Below are positions 37,648-44,333 of a stretch of DNA of 44,333 bases, in pieces (position 1 is the first letter of the stretch; each line of letters opens with the position of its first letter). This DNA is from Flavobacteriaceae bacterium (GTDB lineage Bacteria > Bacteroidota > Bacteroidia > Flavobacteriales > Flavobacteriaceae): positions 1-44,333 of the forward strand of contig JAPORT010000061.1 in the NCBI GenBank assembly GCA_026710085.1. Reading direction: 5' to 3'. A model generated the notes under the pieces. The model did not search any database and had not been told where the DNA came from. It saw only the letters and a list, made by a program, of their open reading frames with translations. The translations under genes and the position numbers were made by a program.

Positions 37648-38832
37648 ATGAATTTGAACAAACCAAAACCAAAAGCTGACAAACCTCTTTTATACCAAAG
37701 TAATGAACGGGGAGAATTAAAGCATTTTCATGGAAGAAAAGAGGAATTGTTGCACTTTAATGGATTGTTAGATGAAATGCAAGCCAAAGCACAAGGATCA
37801 ACTTTTTTAGTTCAAGGTTCTCCAGGTGCTGGAAAATCAACGCTATTGGAAAAATGCATGGAAGAGGCATTAGAAAAAGGTTGGCATGTTGCAAAAATAG
37901 AACCCAATGCGTTATACAATAAACAAGTATTAAAAAAGAAATTGGGGTTCAAAGATGTTTGGAAGTTTTGGCAGAAATCCAAAGTTCCTATAAGAGCTAG
38001 TTTTGCTGGATTTGGTTTTGGAACTACAATAGAATTGAATCATACAACGTTTCAAAGCATACTAAATCGAATCCAAAAGCCAACCTTATTAGTCTTAGAC
38101 GAAGCACAACGGTTGGGAGATATCGATAAACTGGCTAATCAAGAATATAAAGCCATTAGGGATGTATTAAGCAACTTTCATAATGGACATTTTAAAAATG
38201 GTTTTGTTTTTTTGGTTGCAGGGTTGAATCAAACTTATGAGATTCTTGAAAAGTTTCATATTTCGAGGTTCAGTTCAGAAAACTATATTCGATTGGGGGT
38301 TTTGGATAAAGTATCCGAACGAAAAATTATTGAAGATTGGTTAATTAAAGAATCGAAAGTGGATAAAGACAATCCGCGTATTATTCACTGGATCAGCAAA
38401 ATAGCTGAAGAGACACATGGTTGGCCTGTTCATATTGTTGGATATACAAACTCAGCATTTAATCAAATAATAGAAGATAACGGGCAACTAACAGAAAAAG
38501 GATTGAAGATTGTTCTTGAAAAAGGCTTGTCAAAGAAAAACAAGTATTACCATCAAAGAACGCATGGTATTGATTCGGAAGAAAAGAAAATGATTGTCGA
38601 CTTATTGAATTCTGTAGATGAAAATGTTGGATTAGGACGGAATAGAATAATCACGTATTTTCAAAAAACGCTATCATTAGAAAAATCTGAACTCTTTTTC
38701 GAGAAACTTTTTAGAAAAGGCGTACTCCACTTGAACCAAAAAAGTAATTATGAAATCCCAATACCCTCTATGAAAACCTGGTTGGTTGAGAATTATGGTG
38801 GCGAATGTGTTGATACACCAACAGCGAGTTAA
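37648..38832 (+). CDS. AAA+ ATPase, ORC/Cdc6 or STAND-like, paralogue 2 (divergent)
   Basis: A 394-residue ATPase with the same architecture as its neighbour but clearly diverged: HFHGRKEELLHF at about 26-37, Walker A GSPGAGKSTLL (57-67), Walker B TLLVLDEAQRLG (146-157), the sensor-like FVFLVAGLNQTY and an SRF motif. GWPVHIVGY is the GxP-type motif, and the predicted winged helix ends in IPIPSMKTWLV. It has a basic, Pro-Lys-rich 20-residue N-terminal extension (MNLNKPKPKADK) absent from the other two. It lies 290 bp after paralogue 1 on the same strand. A TATCTTTG box at 37454-37461 could start it, but no -33 box is seen. Function unknown. Confidence 0.85.
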   Translation: MNLNKPKPKADKPLLYQSNERGELKHFHGRKEELLHFNGLLDEMQAKAQGSTFLVQGSPGAGKSTLLEKCMEEALEKGWHVAKIEPNALYNKQVLKKKLGFKDVWKFWQKSKVPIRASFAGFGFGTTIELNHTTFQSILNRIQKPTLLVLDEAQRLGDIDKLANQEYKAIRDVLSNFHNGHFKNGFVFLVAGLNQTYEILEKFHISRFSSENYIRLGVLDKVSERKIIEDWLIKESKVDKDNPRIIHWISKIAEETHGWPVHIVGYTNSAFNQIIEDNGQLTEKGLKIVLEKGLSKKNKYYHQRTHGIDSEEKKMIVDLLNSVDENVGLGRNRIITYFQKTLSLEKSELFFEKLFRKGVLHLNQKSNYEIPIPSMKTWLVENYGGECVDTPTAS

Positions 38833-38861
38833 CTGAATTTGATAAAAAACCTTGCCGTGTT

Positions 38862-39088
38862 TAACTTGCTAGTGCAACAACATCCCATTGTTTTCCGATC
38901 CTCCGATTTTCGAGCCTTTGAACGATGAAACAAGCCTTTGGCACGTTGGTCAAACTCTTTTTTCCAAAGAGATATTTGAATAGGATGCACCTCAAAACGT
39001 TGGGCTCATCTTGGATGCTATGCCGCTCTTGAAGGACATCCTTAACTACCTTGAATCTGAATTCTGGAGTACACGGTCCTCGCTTCAT
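38862..39088 (-). pseudogene. IS3-family orfA (HTH) remnant
   Basis: Reads MKRGPCTPEFRFKVVKDVLQ followed by ERHSIQ in one frame, then after a +1 shift VHPIQISLWKKEFDQRAKGL. Together these match the helix-turn-helix OrfA protein of IS3-type elements (usually TPEFKFKVVLEAL then VHPNQISQWKKQL). About ten codons between the halves are missing and no orfB follows. It is a small leftover of an insertion between the second and third ATPase genes. Confidence 0.75.
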
Positions 39089-39266
39089 ATCTTCAGAAGA
39101 TAATAGCCATCCTAATTTTGGAGACACAACAAAGCGATGATTCATTTTGTCATCTTATTCCACCGACTGGACTTTGATTAAAGTTTTTTTGTTTGTGATT
39201 AGAAAGGGTGTTCTTAGCTTCTTATTTCAGATTTAATGGGGGTGTTCTTAACTCTTTGTTAGATTG

Positions 39267-40382
39267 TCATCCTTTATCTCCATGGCCAAATCGATGTAAC
39301 ATCCAAGTTTGCATGGATGGAATCGGCACAACAAAAGCACCATCTTCATTTTGATGAAACACTCCTTTTTCCAACGCGGTATCGAAAAGGTCTTTTGATT
39401 TTTCATAATCAAATGTTTTCTGAAAAAACGATACAACATCATCTTCTGACATGTCTGGTATTTTTTTCTTCAATAATGATGCTATCAGCTTTCTTTTTTG
39501 TATATCGATATCCTCTACTCGTTGTTCATAATAACTGAATCGTTCTTCTTCTCCTTTTTTTAGAACTTGTTCCAACTCTTTTTCATTTAAAACACCTTGG
39601 CTTTCTTTGAGTTGTTCAGATAAAATAATGCCATAACCAGTGATGTGATGGGCCCAGCCTTGTGTTTCTGTCATAATGGTGTGGATCCAGTGATGAAGAT
39701 TTGGATTGTTTTCATGAACACCCCCCTTTTTCGTCATATACTGTTTCATAATTTCTGTTTCGGCTTCTTTATTTAACGCACCAAGATTAAAAGCACATTT
39801 TCTATTGAATCTTGAAACACCATATTGCTTCAACACGCTTTTGGACATGCCTAATCCTCCTACTAAAAGAATAAAGGGTTTTTTTATTCTCCAATTATGC
39901 ATTTGGTATAACGTATTTCGAACCCTTCTCTCAGCAACTTTGTCTGGGGGTGATGCTTTTTTTCCTAAATCTTGAATTTCATCAAGTATTAACAACAATC
40001 CTCTTTTTTTCCTTCTGTTATTAATACTTCCAATGATGGTTCGGTCGGCTAATTTGAAATAGACTCCTATTTTAATCAAACTTTCAACTCCTAGTTCAAT
40101 GAACGATTTTGCAATTTGAACTTGATTGCCTAATCTTAATGATTTTCGCAATTGATTAACATCCCACAAGACATCAGGATCACACCAGATAACGTCCCAG
40201 GTTTCTTTATCCATCTTTTCTTCACACTCTTCCAAAAAAGCCGTTTTTCCAACGCCTGGAGCCCCTTGTACTAAAAAAATCGTTCCTGACTTTTCTTTTT
40301 CAGCCCTTTCGACTAACTTATTAAAGGCTTCCAACTGTTCTTGACGCCCACGGAAAAACTCTGCTTTTCCTCGATCTTTCAT
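39267..40382 (-). CDS. AAA+ ATPase, ORC/Cdc6 or STAND-like, paralogue 3
   Basis: A 371-residue ATPase, inverted relative to the other two and closest to paralogue 1: both begin MKDRGKAE, then FFRGRQEQLEAF here. Walker A is GAPGVGKTAFL (40-50) and Walker B LLLILDEIQDLG (near 130). The shared FILLVGGLGMSKSVLKQYG, SRF and a GWAHHI variant (GWA in place of GWP) follow. The predicted winged helix ends in VPIPSMQTWML. It is convergent with paralogue 2, with an IS3 remnant between, and divergent from rplM. A 25-codon open frame (40480-40403) sits just upstream on the same strand, of doubtful meaning. Confidence 0.85.
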   Translation of the reverse strand: MKDRGKAEFFRGRQEQLEAFNKLVERAEKEKSGTIFLVQGAPGVGKTAFLEECEEKMDKETWDVIWCDPDVLWDVNQLRKSLRLGNQVQIAKSFIELGVESLIKIGVYFKLADRTIIGSINNRRKKRGLLLILDEIQDLGKKASPPDKVAERRVRNTLYQMHNWRIKKPFILLVGGLGMSKSVLKQYGVSRFNRKCAFNLGALNKEAETEIMKQYMTKKGGVHENNPNLHHWIHTIMTETQGWAHHITGYGIILSEQLKESQGVLNEKELEQVLKKGEEERFSYYEQRVEDIDIQKRKLIASLLKKKIPDMSEDDVVSFFQKTFDYEKSKDLFDTALEKGVFHQNEDGAFVVPIPSMQTWMLHRFGHGDKG

Positions 40383-40572
40383 TATCCGAATTCATCCTTA
40401 TGTTATAGCAAGGTACGAGTTTTTTCATAGAACTCATCCCTTTTGGCGCTTTCGTCATTATTAAAATTAAATCCAACCATTAAGATGTTATGTTCTTAGA
40501 TCCCTAAAATTCTGAAAAAGTCACCCATCAAAAAACTGACGTTGAGCATGAAAAGTGATCGCACCAAATGAA

Positions 40573-40605
40573 TTGACTCTAATGATGTTGAAATGATTAC
40601 TTTTG
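40573..40605 (+). promoter_or_regulatory. promoter of the rplM-rpsI operon
   Basis: TTGACT (40573-40578) and TACTTTTG (40598-40605) form a Bacteroidota-type promoter, with 22 bp between TTG and the -7 box. Transcription would begin near 40612, about 20 bases before the rplM ATG, leaving no room for a structured leader. Confidence 0.6.
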
Positions 40606-40632
40606 CAAACCCTAAAACGTGGCAGACTCTAA

Positions 40633-41088
40633 ATGAACACACTGAGCTATAAAACACTCTCTCAATCTCAGCATCGCGTTGAAAAGAATTGGGTCTTGGT
40701 GGATGTGAACAATGTTTCTTTGGGACGAGCTTCGAGTATCATAGCCAAACTGCTTATTGGTAAACACAAACCCAATTTCACATCGCATGTGGATATGGGG
40801 GATAATGTGGTGGTTGTTAATGCCGCTCATATCAATTTAGGGGGTAAAAAATGGGAGCAAAAAAATTATATTCGTTATACAGGTTATCCCGGTGGACAGC
40901 GTTCTTTAAGTGCTGCACAAATCCACAAAAAAAACCAAACGAGATTGCTTGAAAAAGCCGTCAAGGGCATGTTGCCAAAAAACAAGCTTGGTGCTGAAAT
41001 GTTCAGAAATCTTCGCGTCTATGCCGATTCAAAGCACAAACAACAAGCACAAAATCCAACCCCAATCGATATATCCACATCAATTTAA
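40633..41088 (+). CDS. rplM: 50S ribosomal protein L13
   Basis: Large-subunit ribosomal protein, 151 residues as expected. It starts MNTLSYKT as in Bacteroidota and keeps [46 protein letters not shown] and [20 protein letters not shown]. It is first in the rplM-rpsI pair, 2 bp from rpsI. Confidence 0.98.
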   Translation: MNTLSYKTLSQSQHRVEKNWVLVDVNNVSLGRASSIIAKLLIGKHKPNFTSHVDMGDNVVVVNAAHINLGGKKWEQKNYIRYTGYPGGQRSLSAAQIHKKNQTRLLEKAVKGMLPKNKLGAEMFRNLRVYADSKHKQQAQNPTPIDISTSI

Positions 41089-41090
41089 TC

Positions 41091-41480
41091 ATGAGTACAA
41101 GCCATCATGCGGTAGGCCGAAGAAAAACATCTGTTGCTCGAGTTTATCTAACTCAAGGAACAGGGAAACTCACGGTCAATAAAAACGATTATAAAGAATA
41201 TTTTCCGACTCTTTCTTTGCAACACAAATTAAACCAACCGTTTATCATCACCAATACCATAGGGGATTATAATGTCTCGATTTCGGTTCAAGGTGGTGGC
41301 GTTAATGGTCAAGCCGAAGCCATTCGACTGGCTATCGCTAAAGCATTATGTCTTGAAAACATAGAACATCGTTTGAGTTTAAAACCTGAAGGCTTATTGA
41401 CTAGAGATGCTCGAATGGTTGAAAGAAAAAAATTTGGTCAAAAAAAGGCTAGGAAAAAATTCCAATTCTCAAAACGATAA
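41091..41480 (+). CDS. rpsI: 30S ribosomal protein S9
   Basis: Small-subunit ribosomal protein of 129 residues. It keeps [12 protein letters not shown] near the start and the [20 protein letters not shown] region, then [20 protein letters not shown] and the conserved C-terminal SKR that reaches the P-site tRNA. It follows rplM directly and is separated from rpsB by 170 bp. Confidence 0.98.
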   Translation: MSTSHHAVGRRKTSVARVYLTQGTGKLTVNKNDYKEYFPTLSLQHKLNQPFIITNTIGDYNVSISVQGGGVNGQAEAIRLAIAKALCLENIEHRLSLKPEGLLTRDARMVERKKFGQKKARKKFQFSKR

Positions 41481-41573
41481 ATTTCAAAATGGCTCGTATG
41501 GCATTTATCAGTCATAAATTATAAACTTCAATCGAATCAAAAGAAAATAAATAGTTAAGCAAACTGAAATTGA

Positions 41574-41585
41574 CCACCAAGGTGG
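41574..41585 (+). promoter_or_regulatory. short palindrome in the rpsB leader
   Basis: CCACC-AA-GGTGG forms a perfect 12-bp palindrome 65 bp before the rpsB ATG. It may be part of an S2-binding leader or a weak intercistronic hairpin; its two-base loop is too small alone, so a larger fold would be needed. Confidence 0.3.
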
Positions 41586-41649
41586 ATTTAGTTTAGGATC
41601 TAAACAAGTCGAATACTTGTTGCCAAATCAAGAAAGTAAACTACACACA

Positions 41650-42387
41650 ATGAATGAAGAAAAACAAATCATTTCCCAACTTCTCAAAGCAGGCGTACAC
41701 TACGGGCATTTAACTCGAAAATGGAATCCCAACATGGCTCCCTACATTCACATGGAGCGAGGTGGAATCCACATCATCAATTTATACAAAACGATTGCAG
41801 AAATCGATCGAGTCAAAGAAGCACTTGAAAAAATCGCAAGCTCTGGACGAAAAATATTATTTGTAGCTACTAAAAAGCAAGCCAAAGAAATCGTTGCAAA
41901 AGTCGCTCGTGAAGTGAATATGCCCTATATCAATGAACGATGGCCTGGAGGAATGCTCACCAATTTTGTGACCATTCGAAAAGCTGTTCGAAAAATGGGA
42001 ACCATCGATCGAATGAAAAAAGAAGGATCTTTTGATACCTTGTCCAAACGCGAACGCCTTCAAAAAATTCGGTTGCGAGCCAAGTTGGAAAAAAATTTAG
42101 GATCCATTGTTTCAATGGAAAAACTACCTGGAGCCCTATTTGTTGTCGATGTCGTCCGAGAGCAAATTGCCATTCGAGAGGCTAGCAAGCTGAAAATTCC
42201 AGTTTTTGCCCTTGTTGATACCAATTCTGATCCAAGAAACATTGATTTTATCATTCCGGCCAATGATGATTCTTCAAAATCGATTGATTTGATTTTTCAA
42301 TTGATATTGCCTTCGATTCGAAAGGGATTAGAAATTCGAAAAGAAAATTTAAAAAAACAAGCGGAAGAAAAGAAATCGGAAGCATAA
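41650..42387 (+). CDS. rpsB: 30S ribosomal protein S2
   Basis: Small-subunit ribosomal protein. From ATG 41650 (MNEEKQIISQLLKAGVHYGH) it has 245 residues; the open frame extends 11 codons further upstream without family similarity. It keeps LTRKWNPNMAPYIHMERGGI, FVATKKQAKEIV, NERWPGGMLTNF, PGALFVVDV and the VDTNSDPRNIDFIIPANDD signature. It is followed by tsf after 11 bp, the usual bacterial pairing. Confidence 0.98.
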   Translation: MNEEKQIISQLLKAGVHYGHLTRKWNPNMAPYIHMERGGIHIINLYKTIAEIDRVKEALEKIASSGRKILFVATKKQAKEIVAKVAREVNMPYINERWPGGMLTNFVTIRKAVRKMGTIDRMKKEGSFDTLSKRERLQKIRLRAKLEKNLGSIVSMEKLPGALFVVDVVREQIAIREASKLKIPVFALVDTNSDPRNIDFIIPANDDSSKSIDLIFQLILPSIRKGLEIRKENLKKQAEEKKSEA

Positions 42388-42398
42388 CAAACAAACAA

Positions 42399-43220
42399 AT
42401 GAGTCAAATAACAGCAAAACAAGTTGGTGCGTTGAGAAGCATCACTGGTGCGGGCATGATGGATTGCAAAAAAGCATTGGTTGAGGCGCAAGGAGATAAA
42501 GAAAAAGCGATTGAGATTCTTCGAAAAAAAGGTCAAAAAGTGGCTTCCAAGCGATCCGACCGAACCTCATCTCAAGGGTTTTTACTAGCGAGTGTTAATG
42601 ATTCCCAAACAGAAGGAATTTTATTTTCATTAAATTGTGAGACGGACTTTGTTGCTAAAAACCAGGAATTTCAAGATTTAGCAAAACAACTAGCACCGAT
42701 CGCCTTAAAAAAAGATAAAGAAGATCTTCTGGCGACGGTCATTGATCATCAAACGGTTGCTGATAAACTAAGTCAATTGACTGGCAATACAGGAGAAAAA
42801 ATAGAAATTGGTGCTTATTTGAAACTTCAAGCACCTTATGTGGGACACTATGTTCACAATGGCAATCAAATGGGAGCTCTAGTGGGTCTAGATCAAGTCA
42901 TTGATGCTGCTGCTGAGCTCAGTCAAAACATTGCCATGCAGGTTGTTGCTATGAAACCTCTTGCATTGGATCAATCAGGAATAGATCCAAAAATAATTGC
43001 TCAAGAAAGAGAAGTGGCTAAAGAACTGTTGATTAAAGAGGGAAAACCTGAGCATCTTTTGGATAACATCATTAAAGGTAAACTCCAAAAGTTTTACAAA
43101 GAAAATACCCTTTTAAACCAACTTTCAATCATTGAAGAAAAGTTAACCGTTAAAAACTATATCAAATCAATTGATTCTTCAGTATCCGTTACTAAATTTC
43201 AATTGTACTCTTTAGGTTGA
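42399..43220 (+). CDS. tsf: translation elongation factor Ts
   Basis: Nucleotide exchange factor for EF-Tu. The 273 residues begin with the UBA-like N-domain (VGALRSITGAGMMDCKKAL, 9-27) and carry the EF-Tu-contacting TDFVAKN motif (82-88). The rest forms the core and dimerisation subdomains (AMQVVAMKPLALDQ and so on). It is the last gene of rpsB-tsf; pyrH and frr, which often follow in other bacteria, are absent, and tag lies next. Confidence 0.98.
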   Translation: MSQITAKQVGALRSITGAGMMDCKKALVEAQGDKEKAIEILRKKGQKVASKRSDRTSSQGFLLASVNDSQTEGILFSLNCETDFVAKNQEFQDLAKQLAPIALKKDKEDLLATVIDHQTVADKLSQLTGNTGEKIEIGAYLKLQAPYVGHYVHNGNQMGALVGLDQVIDAAAELSQNIAMQVVAMKPLALDQSGIDPKIIAQEREVAKELLIKEGKPEHLLDNIIKGKLQKFYKENTLLNQLSIIEEKLTVKNYIKSIDSSVSVTKFQLYSLG

Positions 43221-43241
43221 TTTTGTTCATTGAAAGTTAAA

Positions 43242-43850
43242 ATGACTATGGATGCGAAAATTCGCTGTCCATGGTGTGAGGGAGATTCCTTATATGTAGC
43301 GTATCATGATGATCAGTGGGGTGTGCCCATTTTTGATGATCGATTGTTATTTGAAATGTTGACGTTAGAAACCTTTCAGGCAGGACTTTCATGGATTATT
43401 ATTCTAAAAAAAAGAGAAAACTTTCGGAAAGCACTTGATGGTTTTAATTATAAAAAAATTGCTCAGTATTCATCAAAAAAGATTCAAGAATTATTATCAA
43501 ATCAAGGGATTATTCGAAATCGGTTAAAAATAAATGCATTAGTATCAAATGCCAGGGCATTTATTGAAACGCAAAAACAATTTGAATCCTTCTCTAATTA
43601 TCTGTGGGCATTTGTTGACTACAAACCAATCATCAATCGGTTCGAAAAGATGTCAGATATTCCTACTTATACAGAACTCGCCGTTAGGATCAGTAAAGAT
43701 TTGAAAAAACGAGGATTTCGATTTGTTGGTCCTACGATTGTCTATTCAAAAATGCAAGCCATGGGCATGGTCAATGACCATTTGATATCATGCTTTAGGC
43801 ATGCAGAACTTTCTGAGCCAACCAAAATTCCGTTCATGACTACTCGTTGA
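43242..43850 (+). CDS. tag: DNA-3-methyladenine glycosylase I
   Basis: Base-excision repair enzyme that removes 3-methyladenine from alkylated DNA. From ATG 43242 it has 202 residues. The zinc-site residues match E. coli Tag spacing: first Cys of CPWCEGD (C9), His of YHDDQWG (H22), and H-x3-C in NDHLISCFRH near the C-terminus. LFEMLTLETFQAGLSWIIIL includes the base-pocket glutamate, and KKRGFRFVGPTIVYSKMQA is conserved. The frame could start at TTG 43230, but ATG 43242 or 43248 is more likely. It is 21 bp after tsf and may be read through from it. Confidence 0.93.
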   Translation: MTMDAKIRCPWCEGDSLYVAYHDDQWGVPIFDDRLLFEMLTLETFQAGLSWIIILKKRENFRKALDGFNYKKIAQYSSKKIQELLSNQGIIRNRLKINALVSNARAFIETQKQFESFSNYLWAFVDYKPIINRFEKMSDIPTYTELAVRISKDLKKRGFRFVGPTIVYSKMQAMGMVNDHLISCFRHAELSEPTKIPFMTTR

Positions 43851-43901
43851 ATACAGATCAACAATTAAAATAGAAAAGTAAGTTAGCGATGTGCCAATCT
43901 T

Positions 43902-44333
43902 TCAAAAGGGCATATCATCTTCCTCTGAGACGTCTTTAGAATGCGAATTAGCCAAATTTGTTCCGGTTTTTTGTGGATGTCTAGCTTTAGGGACTTCCGA
44001 TGAAGTTAAAGGAGGGGTCAATTGACTGGCTTCAACTTTTGGGGGTGCTTGAGGGGGTATTGAAGAGGTTTGAGTTTGCGCTTGTTGACTCCCCGAATTT
44101 AGTCCTTGGGAGTCTAATACTTGAATATTAGCGGCTCGCAAAGTTGTGAAATATCGAATTCCATCGGGTCCATTCCATTTGCGTCCATTTAGAAAATATT
44201 CGACATGAACCTCCATGCCAACTTCAATTGAATCTAGTTTACTACAACTTTCACGATCAAATTGAAGCTTGATGTATTGAGGATAGTGACCATCAATTTC
44301 AACAACAAAATCCCTTACTTGAAAACCACTATC
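43902..44333 (-). CDS. DUF3127 single-strand-binding-like protein (5' end outside window)
   Basis: The frame is open to the right edge, so the N-terminus is missing. The visible 143 residues begin DSGFQVRDFVVEIDGHYPQY and continue KLQFDRESCSKLD to EYFLNGRKWNGPDG, the OB-fold pattern of DUF3127 proteins common in Bacteroidota. A Pro/Gln/Ser-rich linker follows (about 75-130). The tail EEDDMPF closely resembles the acidic C-terminal tip of SSB proteins that recruits repair and replication partners. This supports a single-stranded DNA-binding role, inferred only. It converges on tag. Confidence 0.85.
   Translation of the reverse strand, partial: DSGFQVRDFVVEIDGHYPQYIKLQFDRESCSKLDSIEVGMEVHVEYFLNGRKWNGPDGIRYFTTLRAANIQVLDSQGLNSGSQQAQTQTSSIPPQAPPKVEASQLTPPLTSSEVPKARHPQKTGTNLANSHSKDVSEEDDMPF

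Noticed and set aside
36224-40382. Inverted ATPase genes 1 and 3 as arms of an invertible segment
   Set aside because: By eye the two genes are only about three-quarters identical at DNA level without long perfect runs, so frequent homologous inversion is unlikely.
36224-40382. A known defence system (for example CBASS, BREX or an AVAST-type STAND) built on the ATPases
   Set aside because: No cyclase, nuclease, protease, TIR, or methylase partner is nearby, and the proteins lack the effector and repeat domains of known STAND defence proteins.
1-44333. tRNA genes, rRNA genes, CRISPR arrays
   Set aside because: Scanning the intergenic parts by eye gave no cloverleaf with a T-loop motif, no rRNA-like sequence and no regular spaced repeats.

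Overview
This window is a stretch of a Bacteroidota chromosome, probably from the Flavobacteriia or a neighbouring class. It is AT-rich. It carries a SusC/SusD outer-membrane pair, a rplM-rpsI-rpsB-tsf ribosomal block, a DUF3127 protein, carotenoid genes, and several promoters of the Bacteroidota type (-7 box TAnnTTTG). I found no tRNA, rRNA or CRISPR array.

Layout. 1-8.8 kb is mostly housekeeping: the end of an unknown gene, a decayed lipoprotein gene, polA (minus), tadA (plus), a secreted GH95 alpha-L-fucosidase, a small membrane protein and aspS. 9.0-15.1 kb is a three-gene RND efflux operon on the minus strand (outer-membrane channel, adaptor, pump). 15.6-17.6 kb is a HinfI-like type II restriction-modification pair. 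It abuts a broken IS1595 transposase whose frame is interrupted at a run of 12 G (C on the coding strand). 18.4-20.1 kb is a graveyard holding an IS1634-type transposase remnant. 20.1-24.9 kb holds a TonB-dependent receptor preceded by a long inverted repeat, then a polyprenyl diphosphate synthase and a lycopene cyclase that converge and overlap by 30 bp. 25-36 kb is a nutrient-acquisition-like region: a PhyH-type dioxygenase and a giant FG-GAP/UnbV lipoprotein on the minus strand, and SusC/SusD on the plus strand. Between them lie a truncated susC copy and more transposase debris. 36.2-40.4 kb holds three paralogous AAA+ ATPases of no known role, two on plus and one on minus, with an IS3 orfA remnant between the second and third. 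40.6-44.3 kb is rplM-rpsI-rpsB-tsf, then tag (3-methyladenine glycosylase) and a convergent DUF3127/SSB-like gene cut by the window edge.

The most noteworthy points are: (1) the trio of ORC/STAND-like AAA+ ATPases, the best candidate for an undescribed system; (2) a DNA polymerase I whose 3'-5' proofreading domain has lost nearly all its catalytic residues while its 5'-nuclease and polymerase motifs are intact; (3) a susC remnant that keeps its reading frame from ATG to TGA, with in-frame deletions and three TAA codons, all where the intact paralogue has glutamine; (4) the restriction-modification pair next to a homopolymer-broken transposase; and (5) the PhyH/UnbV/SusCD neighbourhood. All functional assignments come from motif reading by eye; no database search was run.
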